NCBI GenBank assembly: GCA_947259495.1
Contig: CAMYLV010000009.1
Span: forward strand, 1 to 64,000
Direction of reading: 5' to 3'
From: an uncultured Desulfobacterales bacterium
GTDB taxonomy: Bacteria > Desulfobacterota > Desulfobacteria > Desulfobacterales > JAHEIW01
DNA length: 64,000 bases
Made by a program: the position numbers and the translations under genes. Shown piece after piece: positions 25,561 to 34,800 of this stretch. The notes beneath the pieces are model-generated. The model was not told where the DNA came from. It searched no databases and worked only from the letters and a program-made list of their open reading frames with translations. Each line of letters begins with the position of its first letter. Within the stretch, counting starts at the first letter, position 1.

Positions 25561-26943
25561 ATGGAACGCACCAAGATATTTAAGCTTTTAGAATGCGACA
25601 GCCCCCTGGCGCAGGTGTTGATTAAAGGCTGGGTGCGCACCCGGCGTGATTCCAAGGGGTTTTCCTTCATCGAAGTCAATGACGGTTCCAGCCTGAAGAA
25701 CATTCAGGTCGTAGTCGATGAAAAACTGCCCCATTATACGGATATCAAAAAGCTGACCACCGGCTCGGCCATCGCCGTCAGCGGCAGCCTGGTCGAATCC
25801 AAAGGGGGCGGCCAGCGCTGGGAAATCCAGGCCGGCGATCTGCAGATCATTCATCTGGCACCGGAAGACTTTCCGTTGCAGAAAAAACGTCATTCCGACG
25901 AATTTTTAAGAACCATCTCCCACTTGAGACCCCGCACCAACAAATATGGGGCGGCCTTTCGCATCCGCTCCGAAATGGCATTCGGAATCCACAAGTTCTT
26001 TCGGGAGCGTGGCTTTCGCTATCTGCATTCACCGATTCTGACCGGTTCGGACTGCGAGGGCGCCGGGGAGCTGTTTCAAGTGACCACCCTGGACCTGAGC
26101 AATCCGCCCCAAAAAGAAGGCCGGGCCGATTACGAGCAGGATTTTTTCGGCAAAGAAGCCAATCTGACGGTTTCAGGACAATTGTCGGCCGAGATGTTTG
26201 CCCTGGCCCTGGGGGATGTTTACACGTTCGGGCCCACCTTCAGAGCGGAAAATTCAAACACCCGCCGCCATGCCGCCGAGTTTTGGATGGTGGAACCGGA
26301 GATGGCCTTCTGTGACCTTGACGGTAACATGGACCTGGGCGAAGCGCTCATTCGCGAACTGACCACCTATGCCATGGACGTGTGTACCGATGATCTGGAA
26401 CTCTTCGCCCGCTGGGTGGACAAAAAGCTGATGGCCACTCTGGAAAACATCGCCCAATCCGATTACATCCGTCTGCCTTACCGCGAGGCGGTGGATATCT
26501 TGAGTCAGTCCGGTAAAAATTTTGAGTATCCGGTCGGCTTCGGCAACGATCTGCAGACCGAACATGAGCGCTTTTTGACCGAGGAACACTTTAAAAAGCC
26601 CGTCATTGTCTTTGACTACCCTAAATCCATCAAGCCTTTTTATATGCGGGTCAATGGAGATGAGCAGACCGTGGCCGCCATGGATGTACTGGTGCCGCGC
26701 ATCGGCGAGATTATCGGCGGCAGTCAGCGCGAGGAACGCCTGGAGGTGCTGGAAGCGCGCATGGACGAAATGAAAATGGACAAAACCCCTTTATGGTGGT
26801 ATCTGGACGCCCGGCGCTACGGCAGCGTGCCTCACAGTGGCTTCGGCCTGGGCTTTGAGCGCTTCCTGATGATGATCACAGGCATCCGCAACATCCGGGA
26901 TGTTATACCTTTTCCGCGGACGCCGCAGAACATCGAATTTTAA
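25561..26943 (+). CDS. asnS: Asparaginyl-tRNA synthetase
   Basis: The 460-aa class IIb synthetase has an N-terminal OB anticodon-binding fold ('VLIKGWVRTRRDSKGFSFIE'), the catalytic core with motif 2 'FGPTFRAENSNTRRHAAEFW', and motif 3 'GFGLGFERFLMMITGIRNIR' ending 'DVIPFPRTPQNIEF'. The start ATG follows AAAGGGAG. Length matches AsnRS (about 460). Presence of AsnRS means Asn-tRNA can be made directly. It stands alone between remnants and repeat DNA. Confidence 0.97.
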   Translation: MERTKIFKLLECDSPLAQVLIKGWVRTRRDSKGFSFIEVNDGSSLKNIQVVVDEKLPHYTDIKKLTTGSAIAVSGSLVESKGGGQRWEIQAGDLQIIHLAPEDFPLQKKRHSDEFLRTISHLRPRTNKYGAAFRIRSEMAFGIHKFFRERGFRYLHSPILTGSDCEGAGELFQVTTLDLSNPPQKEGRADYEQDFFGKEANLTVSGQLSAEMFALALGDVYTFGPTFRAENSNTRRHAAEFWMVEPEMAFCDLDGNMDLGEALIRELTTYAMDVCTDDLELFARWVDKKLMATLENIAQSDYIRLPYREAVDILSQSGKNFEYPVGFGNDLQTEHERFLTEEHFKKPVIVFDYPKSIKPFYMRVNGDEQTVAAMDVLVPRIGEIIGGSQREERLEVLEARMDEMKMDKTPLWWYLDARRYGSVPHSGFGLGFERFLMMITGIRNIRDVIPFPRTPQNIEF

Positions 26944-27005
26944 TATGGAAAGCAGTATAACCGTTCAAATCAATTCAATCCATTTCCTTTATTAACGATA
27001 CTATA

Positions 27006-27104
27006 TATTAATCCCCATTTGACGCGAATCTACATCGATACTTTGTTACCAAATTTTTATTAATCCTCGTCTGACGCGAATCTACATCGATGCATTGTTC
27101 ACAT
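27006..27104. repeat. Two direct repeats of ~45 bp, 52-bp period
   Basis: TATTAATCC-C/T-C... units share GACGCGAATCTACATCGAT exactly (27021-27039 region and again 52 bp later), with a few mismatches around it. They could be binding sites for a regulator or decayed duplication; there are no flanking genes in the repeat itself. Confidence 0.8.
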
Positions 27105-27269
27105 AAAGATACCCCCTTGTATAGTAAAGTATAATCAGCACCCCGCTTAACAGAAGCCGGCTGGCCAGCTTATTTATAACCAGCTGAATTTATTTGCCCT
27201 ATGATGCATCTCACTTTATGGTATGTCTTTTGCTTAGACTAGATCCCCAAAATGTTCTCTGTTCGGTCT

Positions 27270-27374
27270 TATAGGGGTTGTAAAAAAACGTTTCATTATT
27301 CCAACGTTTTTTTCTACAACCACTGATACCCCAATTCCTTATTTTGAAATATAAATACGGAAAGCGGTATAAAA
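27270..27374. repeat. Modular palindromic repeat, copy 1 (reverse orientation)
   Basis: The hairpin module GGGTTGTAAAAAAACGTT...AACGTTTTTTTCTACAACC is joined to ACCCCAATTCC and ends in CGGAAAGCGGTATAAAA. In the other orientation this begins TTTTATACCGCTTT and ends CCTATA, like the copies at 39179 and 45300. Confidence 0.85.
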
Positions 27375-27446
27375 GAGGGGGCCCCCACCTTAAGCCGCAT
27401 CACAAGCATATTTTTAAGCCTTACAGAATACAGATCTTCAAGAAAA

Positions 27447-27474
27447 CTTCACCGGATTTTCCAAACCGGTGAAG
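27447..27474. terminator. Perfect 9-bp hairpin, possible terminator or leader element
   Basis: CTTCACCGG and CCGGTGAAG pair around a 10-nt loop. The following GTCTTTC is a poor T-run. It lies 140 bp upstream of the lipoprotein gene and could belong to its leader instead. Confidence 0.45.
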
Positions 27475-27615
27475 GTCTTTCAACTTACGCATGGGAAGAA
27501 AATTTGTTTTTGAATTCTGCCGGAGGGCAGGATTTGGTTTGCCGCGCAACCCTAATTTTTATACTGGGTCTCTAGTGCTACGGCAGGCCAGATATCAAAA
27601 AAAATGGAGGTGGCT

Positions 27616-29154
27616 ATGACAAACACGCGTATCCCGTTAATTCTTATCCTGATGTTTCTGCTGGTGGCATGTGACAGCGGAGGCGGTAGCGGATCGGGCG
27701 ATTCAGACGGCTCCGCCGGCAGTTCGCAGGTGGAAGAAAGCCTTGAACGCTTAAGCGATGAGGATTTCAATGCACTGACCGAAGAAGATAAACTGGGTGT
27801 CTCCAACAAAGTGATGGGCGCACTTTTCAAGGGCGTCGCGCCGGATGAATTTTTCGATCTGGGAGCCGGTGTTGCGGCCCTGGCCCTTCAAACCGACGAA
27901 AATTATGTGGCTAAAATTGAAAACGACCTGTCCAAGCCGGTCAATGAGACCCGGTACCGCAATCTGATCAAACAGAAATACGAATTCGACGAAAAACAGG
28001 AACCGATTCAGTATCAGCTGGCCTTGCTCTACGAGGTTCCGTTAAGTAAAAACTATTTTGAACTGTGGATGGCCTATCAGCTGTCCAACACCATCCTTTT
28101 TTCACCGGCTGTTGAGCTGGATACCGTCGCCTATGAAGATGCGCAACGGGTCTTTGAGCGCCTGGTGACGATGATTCGAAAGAACAACACGATTCGCGAG
28201 GTCGTAAATGCACATATGATTTCCCAGGAAAACTGGCGTCGGTTTCGCTCCCCGGAAGACAACACCCGGGAAATGATGGAAATATTTTTAAAGCGCTTTA
28301 ACGATGCCGAAGTCCCGCTAGCGGCCCAGGCCTGCAAGAACTGGTCGCTGGAGGAACAAGACGATGAATACCGATTGATCATCGGCAATGAAAAAAATAC
28401 CGAGCCGGTTCAAATCCTGGAAACCACCGTCGTCGAATGCAGGGAATTTTACCAGGCCGTAGCCGACCATGCCGATTTGATTCCCACCGTGGCCGCAACG
28501 CTGGTAGACATTTTCTTTTACGGGTATCTGCCGGAAGACAAAGCCACAATCATTAATGACATTGTTGAAGACGATCCGGCCACTTTTAACGATATTTTTC
28601 AAAATATCCTTTTTTCAAAAGAATTTTTGCTGAATGTGGAACGACCGAAGCAATTCGAAGAAGTCTTCTTTAGCCTGACCGATCGATTAGACTGGTACGC
28701 CAATAAAAGTTTTTTCAAGAACCTCAACCGGGTGACCGGCAGCTCAAATTTTCCCAGTCTCAACAATATGAAACAGGCCGCCATGACCTATAAACTGGGC
28801 AGGCTGGGGGGGGTGCCCCTGGATACCCTGAGTTTTGCCTTTTATCATAAAGCGGTCCGCGAAAAGCTTTTGGTCGACCGCAAAGGCAACCCGGACAACG
28901 ACAACGACGGCGGCTGGCAGGATTCGTTCATCAATGTAAGCCTGGTGCAGGACGAATTTATCGATTATTTATTTTTATCGGTTTTGTCGCGCAACGCCAG
29001 TGAGCAGGAATTGGATGAGCTCAATGCCATTATCGTTGATCGGGGTTTTAACCGTGATGACCGCAAAATGCAGCAAACCATGATCGTGCTGGATTATTTG
29101 TCCCGGCTATCGGAATTATACCATACCCGGCCGTTTGAAAAGGAGGTGCAATAA
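27616..29154 (+). CDS. Large exported lipoprotein, partner of DUF1501 protein
   Basis: I start at ATG 27616, which has GGAGGTGG upstream (the track start at 27604 overlaps that site). The ~512-aa product has a lipoprotein signal ('ILILMFLLVACDSGG', Cys at the lipobox) followed by a Gly/Ser linker. The mature part is helical and acidic, with no recognised catalytic motif; near the end 'VLSRNASEQELDELNAIIVD' resembles the C-terminal repeat of DUF1800/planctomycete-type paired proteins. Its stop overlaps the next start (TAATG), so it is co-translated with the DUF1501 gene. DUF1501 genes are usually paired with DUF1800, and this protein may take that place. Confidence 0.75.
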   Translation: MTNTRIPLILILMFLLVACDSGGGSGSGDSDGSAGSSQVEESLERLSDEDFNALTEEDKLGVSNKVMGALFKGVAPDEFFDLGAGVAALALQTDENYVAKIENDLSKPVNETRYRNLIKQKYEFDEKQEPIQYQLALLYEVPLSKNYFELWMAYQLSNTILFSPAVELDTVAYEDAQRVFERLVTMIRKNNTIREVVNAHMISQENWRRFRSPEDNTREMMEIFLKRFNDAEVPLAAQACKNWSLEEQDDEYRLIIGNEKNTEPVQILETTVVECREFYQAVADHADLIPTVAATLVDIFFYGYLPEDKATIINDIVEDDPATFNDIFQNILFSKEFLLNVERPKQFEEVFFSLTDRLDWYANKSFFKNLNRVTGSSNFPSLNNMKQAAMTYKLGRLGGVPLDTLSFAFYHKAVREKLLVDRKGNPDNDNDGGWQDSFINVSLVQDEFIDYLFLSVLSRNASEQELDELNAIIVDRGFNRDDRKMQQTMIVLDYLSRLSELYHTRPFEKEVQ

Positions 29155-30533
29155 TGTTCACGAGAAGACAGTTTCTAAAAGCAGCCGGAATCGGGGGCCT
29201 TTCTTTGGCCTTGCCGCCGATGGTCTGGAAAAATGAAGTCCAGGCAGCCCTGCCGGATACGCTCAATTATGCCGCTCCGGCGATGATGCCGCAGATTATC
29301 CATATTTTTCTATACGGCGGGCCTTCAGAGCTGGCCGGTAATCTGACCAACATCGAAGAAATCGCTGCCAATTCCCAAAATCCCTATCCGGCCAGCCTGG
29401 ATCCAAATAACGCTAACAACGATATTACCGCGAATAATTTCTGGGGCAGCGCCGGCGGTAATATCATGGAACAACTGTTGGCTAACGGTGAAATGTCTCT
29501 TTATCGCACCATCAACCGCATTAAAGATGACTCCAAAGCCCATGGCCGCTGTATTGCCCAGAACCTGTCGGGCAACCTGGACCTGTCCAACCCCGGCATC
29601 GCCACCACCCTGGCGGCTGTCCTGGAGAAGTTTAATCCTTTCGGCAAGGCCGTTGATGAGCTATTGCTGCCCTTCGTCACCTTTGAAGGTGATTCCCGGG
29701 TGTTTAGCCCGGGTGATCTAGATCTTCCCTCGGCCTTGCGGCCCCTGGCCCTGGATGCCAATTTCAACAACCCCTATGCGCGCTCTGGCAATAACTTTCT
29801 GAACGCCGCCAATGATCAAAAATTGGAGGATCTGGCCAAAACCGAGTCGAATCAATTCCCGCAGTTTGAAAAGGTCAACAATGCCTTCATCAAACGCGCC
29901 GAGCTGTCGAATTTTATTGAAAGCAGCTTTAACAGTGAAAAAATTATGGCGGATCTACCCGTAGATCCGGGCACCGGACAAAAAATTCAGTATCCGAACA
30001 CCAATTTCGCAAACCGGTTGCTGGCCGCCGTCAGCCTGGCGATCAAGAACCCGGAAAGCCTTTTCATCAGTATGGGCAGCGGGGGTCTGGGCGGTTGGGA
30101 CGATCATTCCGATTCTTTGACCCGCTATCCAAACCGCATACAGCTCCTGATGGAAGCCATGCAGGTCGCTTCCCGGCATCTGGCGTTGATGGAAGCCAAC
30201 AACATCGTCATGCATGTGTTCGGCGATTTCGGCAGAAATGTTAATGTGAATGACTCCAAGGGGTGGGATCATGGCAACAACCAGAACCTGTATACCTTCG
30301 GCGGTGCTGACATTACCGGCCGCGCCCTGGGAAAGCTGGTCGGAAAAACCCAGCACATCGGAACCGCTTTTCAAAACCGACAGTTTACCTCGCCGACCAA
30401 CGATAGCTACCAGAGCGAACCGTTTGGGATTGCATCGACGATCTTCAAGTATTTCGGGGTGCAAAACCCGGAGGTGCTCACGGGTGAACCGGCCATTGAC
30501 GAATCCAATAATGTACCCAATGAGCTGGTTTAG
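29154..30533 (+). CDS. DUF1501 domain protein with twin-arginine-type signal
   Basis: The 459-aa protein begins 'MFTRRQFLKAAGIGGLSLAL', a Tat-type leader (TRRQFLK). It has the DUF1501 sulfatase-like fold: 'MPQIIHIFLYGGPSELAG', 'LFISMGSGGLGGWDDHSD' and 'VMHVFGDFGRNVNVNDSKGW' followed by 'DHGNNQNLYTFGG'. In DUF1501 proteins these His/Asp loops resemble alkaline-phosphatase-superfamily metal sites. It is probably a periplasmic or exported protein of unknown reaction. Translationally coupled to the upstream lipoprotein gene. A near-perfect pair of GGCGG-containing segments after the stop may form a terminator. Confidence 0.85.
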   Translation: MFTRRQFLKAAGIGGLSLALPPMVWKNEVQAALPDTLNYAAPAMMPQIIHIFLYGGPSELAGNLTNIEEIAANSQNPYPASLDPNNANNDITANNFWGSAGGNIMEQLLANGEMSLYRTINRIKDDSKAHGRCIAQNLSGNLDLSNPGIATTLAAVLEKFNPFGKAVDELLLPFVTFEGDSRVFSPGDLDLPSALRPLALDANFNNPYARSGNNFLNAANDQKLEDLAKTESNQFPQFEKVNNAFIKRAELSNFIESSFNSEKIMADLPVDPGTGQKIQYPNTNFANRLLAAVSLAIKNPESLFISMGSGGLGGWDDHSDSLTRYPNRIQLLMEAMQVASRHLALMEANNIVMHVFGDFGRNVNVNDSKGWDHGNNQNLYTFGGADITGRALGKLVGKTQHIGTAFQNRQFTSPTNDSYQSEPFGIASTIFKYFGVQNPEVLTGEPAIDESNNVPNELV

Positions 30534-30828
30534 CCTGTACGCTGGTTGAGCGTCAATATCCCAATCCGCGTTACGGCGATTGAAAAAAATTGATGCCCTG
30601 AAGCAACATCTGAAAATATCCACAAACGCGGCGGCGGTTGAATTTTTTCAATCGCCGCCTTTTCTTGTAAGGGTTTGACTTCCTTCAAGAAAAAAAGCTA
30701 TAATGAAGATGGTCAATGCCTGGATCCGGCATGAAGATGAATAATCCCCATCAATGGCGCGCAGTTTGTGCGACCAGAGGGATTGGTTTCGGACCGTAAA
30801 AACGCAGCGGAAAGAAAGGCTTTTTGTA

Positions 30829-31320
30829 ATGGACAAGACCCAGCGCGGAAAACTGATTCTAAAGACAGTGCCGGCCGGAGAAGTTGAAAAAAAAGTCGTT
30901 ATGCTGCTCTTAAAATTTTCAAAAGGGGCCTCCGCTGATACGTTAACCGAAAAGATCAGAAATACACCTTATGAGCTCAGTAATGATATTGAGGCGCAAA
31001 AGGCTGTCATGTTTATCGAAGCGTTTCAAAAATGCGGAGCGACGGCCGTGTTCATACCACATGTGACCGCTAAACCAACTGTTGAAAAATTCACCCCTGT
31101 CAAAAAGCAGCCGGATTTCTCCTTTGGCTCACCATCAACCGATAAAGCAGCGCCACCGCCCATCCGGGTAAAACCTGAAAAGAACGGCGTCCGTCGGTTA
31201 ACCATGACGTTGGTCATCATCTTACTCCTTTTGTCCTTCGGTTATCTGACCTGGCAGCTCTGGCCGATTCTGGGCGTTAAAATTCAGGAATTGGTAGCAC
31301 ACCTCAAGCAACTCTTCTAA
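30829..31320 (+). CDS. Small membrane-anchored protein with a shared N-terminal domain
   Basis: I start at ATG 30829 (AAAGAAAGG upstream); the track ORF has 25 spurious extra residues. The 163-aa protein has a ~75-residue N-terminal domain ('VEKKVVMLLLKFSKGASADT', 'AVMFIEAFQKCGATAVFIP'), a Pro/Lys linker and one C-terminal membrane span ('LTMTLVIILLLLSFGYLTW'). The N-terminal domain aligns by eye with the first 75 residues of the DUF4870 protein at 61842-63131. Function unknown. Confidence 0.7.
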   Translation: MDKTQRGKLILKTVPAGEVEKKVVMLLLKFSKGASADTLTEKIRNTPYELSNDIEAQKAVMFIEAFQKCGATAVFIPHVTAKPTVEKFTPVKKQPDFSFGSPSTDKAAPPPIRVKPEKNGVRRLTMTLVIILLLLSFGYLTWQLWPILGVKIQELVAHLKQLF

Positions 31321-31481
31321 AACCTATCTTAAAAATGCATCTAACCCGCCTGCGGTGGACAGGCGCCCAAGGGCGTTGTTACAAACCGATTCAAAATACT
31401 CGAATACTATCGTGTATACTCCGTTTTTGAATCGGTTTGCGCCTTGCCCTTGAACGTTATCTACTATTTTTAAGACAGGTT
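31321..31481. repeat. 161-bp imperfect palindrome (long-palindrome family, copy 3)
   Basis: It begins directly after a stop codon. Outer arms AACCTATCTTAAAAAT / ATTTTTAAGACAGGTT; inner arms CAAGGGC / GCCCTTG and AAACCGATTCAAAA / TTTTTGAATCGGTTT. The centre contains TACTCGAATACTATCGTG. It may terminate transcription of the preceding gene. Confidence 0.85.
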
Positions 31482-31514
31482 TTGGTAATGCGTCTTAGGA
31501 AAAATATCAACATT

Positions 31515-31790
31515 CCCATTTTTTAAAATTTGAAACGCTCATTTTAGGTTATACTTAAAGTGAGCGATTGTCGAGGTTGCCGCAGCTACACGGAAGATGG
31601 CATTTCGCTGTAGTTAACTATGCGGGACGACATCTGACACAGTAGATGCGGTAAGATCGACAAGTCCGAAGGGTTTCAAATTAAAAATATTAAAATCGAT
31701 TGAATTCCTTAATATTAAAAAGCGACCCCCATATTTTTAATTTGAAACGCTCATTTTAGGTAAAAGTTATGTAAAAGGTACCCGACCCAT
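31515..31790. repeat. Direct and inverted repeats upstream of the A2M gene
   Basis: AATTTGAAACGCTCATTTTA occurs twice (around 31527 and 31737). The 18-mer GTTTCAAATTAAAAATAT (31673-31690) pairs with ATATTTTTAATTTGAAAC (31731-31748) 40 bp later. No gene is seen between 31482 and 31880. Confidence 0.8.
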
Positions 31791-31880
31791 ATTGACTGTC
31801 GAAGCCGGTGCTTATAAAATTTAATCATAAGTACAACGACTGACTTCAACCGATCACAGATACAGACAAGGATAGATTCT

Positions 31881-34800
31881 ATGAAATTGAAAAATTCCAT
31901 TTTTCTAATAACGGCGCTTTTACTGATAGCCGCACCTGCCGGAGCTGAAGATGCAGCCCACCTTCAAATTCGCAGACAGGCGCAAGAGGCCTACACCGAC
32001 GGCAACTGGCAGGATGCCTTTGAGCTGTATCGCCAGCTGAGCCTGGCAACAAACGCTGATCCCAACATGGTCGGCCCGGATTTCACCCGGGCCTGGCAGT
32101 GCCTGCGCCAGCTTAACCGATTACAGGAGCTGGACGGGTTCCGCGAGGCGGTCATTGAACGGCATACCGCCAACTGGCGGCTGCTGCTCGCTGCGGCCCG
32201 CAGTTACAGTCAAAACAACCATTGGGGCTATATGATCGCCGGAGAATTTCAGCGCGGCCACCACCGCGGTGGCGGAAAATATGTCAACGCCGTTGCCCGC
32301 GATCGGGTTCGCGCATTGCAGCTTCTACAGCAGGCCATGGCGCCGGCCGAATTGGATCTGAAAAAAGCTGAAGCGGCAGCGTTTTACATGGAATTTGCCC
32401 GTATCGTTCAGCAGTATCGCGGAACCGTCCAGGCCTGGCGCCTGCAGTATCTGACCGATCTCATCCGGCTTCCAGACTATGAGCCCGGATACGGCTATCA
32501 CTATAACAGCCGCACCAGAGGCGCACCGGCAGATACTGAGGGTCAACCCGTATATCATCGACTGCCAAAAGGTTTTGAAACCGCCGGTTCAGACGGCGAG
32601 CGCTGGCGCTGGCTGCTGACCAGGGCCGTAGCGCTTAATCCGGCGCTGAAGACCAGTGTCGATTATACCTGGACCGCCTTTCTGCATCAGCAATTTGGTG
32701 TCCAGACGCTGGCTGATTACGGCATCCTTTACGGCCGCGGGCGCCCTTTGGATAAAGAAGCGCAAAAAAAGGATAAAAGCGGCGCCTATGCGGTGCACAC
32801 CTTAACCGATGGTGAAACCATCGCCAAGCTGGCGGTGGGGGTGCGGCGCTTCGATATGCCTGCTGAATTTAATTTCATTCTAAAGTTTAAAAAAATCCTT
32901 GAAAACAGCAACAACGGTTACACCGGAAATGCCGCCCGGGCGCTGGCTCAGATTTATGAAAACCGGCGGCAATACGAAAGTGCCGTCCAGTACTGGCAAC
33001 TCTATCAAAAATATGATCGCTCCGCCGCCCGGCAGCATATCGATCAGATCACTAAAAATTGGGGCGTATTTGAATCCGCCGGTACCCAGCCCGCCGGTGC
33101 AACGCCGCAAGTCGAGTATCGCTATCGCAACGGCCGCAGCGTGGCGTTTAGCGCCCACCGCATCCGGGTCAAGCGGCTGCTTGAAGACGTAAAAACCTAT
33201 ATCCGCTCTAAGCCCTGGCGGCTGGACTGGCAACGCATCAACCTCAACAACATTGGCTGGCGCATCGTAAATGCAAATCAGACGAAGTATATCGGCCAGC
33301 GAGTGGCCAATTGGCAGCTGGATCTGGACCCCGACAAGGGTCACTGGGATCGGCGCGTAACCGTTCATTTTCCCAATTCGCTCAAAACAGCCGGTGCCTA
33401 CCTGGTCACAGCGCAGATGCAAGACGGCAACATCGCCCGCATTATCATCTGGGTGGCCGACACGGTCATCGTTAAAAAGCCGCTTCAACAGCAGATGCTT
33501 TATTATGTGGCCGACGCCGTCAGCGGCAAAGTCCTGCCCAGCGTAAACCTCGAATTTTTCGGCTACCGCACCCGCTCCATTAAAGGAACCAATCGCTATC
33601 ACATCATTCACCGGGACTTAAAAAAGGAAACCGACAAAAACGGCCTGGTGATTGTCAAACCGGCCCAAATGGCACAGAATATGTCCTGGCTGACGACCGC
33701 AACCACCCGGGCCGGCCGTCTGGCCTTTTTGGGTTTTTCCAATGTCTGGTATCCGAATTATTATGACAGCGAATACAACCAGACCAAAACCCTGATCATG
33801 ACCGACCGCCCGGTGTATCGACCGGCCCAGACGGTAAAATTTAAAGCCTGGGTGCGGCACGCCCGCTATGATAAAGACGATGCGTCCGCTTTCGCCGGCC
33901 AGCGCTTTAACGTACGGATCCACAATCCTAAAAACGAGCAAATTTATTCTCAAAGCCTGACGGCCGATGCCTATGGCGGTATCGCGGGCGAGTTTAAAAT
34001 TCCGGCAGAGGCGGCATTGGGTGTATATCGCATCTCCCATGGACGCAGCAGTGTCTATGGTGGCCAGACCTTTCGGGTGGAAGAATACAAAAAACCTGAA
34101 TTTGAGGTCAGCGTGGAGGCCCCCGCCGAGCCGGTCATGCTGGGCGAGAAGATCAACGCCACGATTAAAGCCGTCTATTACTTCGGTTCCCCGGTCACCG
34201 AAGCCCGCGTTAAATACAAGGTGTTGCGCAGTGAATACGATAGCCGTTGGTATCCACAGTTTTACTGGGACTGGTTTTATGGACCGGGTTACTGGTGGTA
34301 TGCCTATGATTATCCCTGGTACCCGGGTTGGCGGGACTGGGGCTGCCGGCGACCGATCTGGACCTGGTGGCCACACTGGCCACAGCAGCAGCCGGAAATC
34401 GTGGCCGACGGCGAAGTCGATATCGGCCCCGACGGCACCGTCAGCATCCCCATCGACACCGCGCTGGCCAAACTGATCCACGGCGACAGCGACCACCGCT
34501 ATACCATCAAAGCCGAGGTGCGGGATCAGTCCCGGCGAACGATTGTCGGCCAGGGCCAGGTGCTGGTGGCCCGCAAGCCCTTTAAGGTGTATGCCTGGCT
34601 GGATCGCGGCTATTATCGGGTCGGTGATACGATCCAGGCCAGTTTCAAAGCCCAGACCCTGAGCCAGGAGCCGGTTGGCGGCCGGGGCCGACTGAAACTG
34701 CTGCGGATTACCTATAAAAATAACCAACCCCAAGAAACCGAAGTGGCCAGCTGGGTCCTAAACGCCGACGACCAGGGCAATGCCGCCTTGCAGATTCAGG

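Larger units (their letters stand above)
26944..27615. other. AT-rich intergenic region with several repeats
   Basis: About 670 bp with no convincing gene. It holds a direct repeat (27006-27104), a full copy of the modular ~105-bp repeat (27270-27374) and a hairpin (27447-27474) before the lipoprotein gene. Confidence 0.6.

Noticed and set aside
32880-34733. Long antisense ORFs of 243 and 371 aa inside the A2M gene
   Set aside because: They overlap a clear A2M coding frame, have Gly/Ile/Val/His-skewed shadow composition and no ribosome sites.
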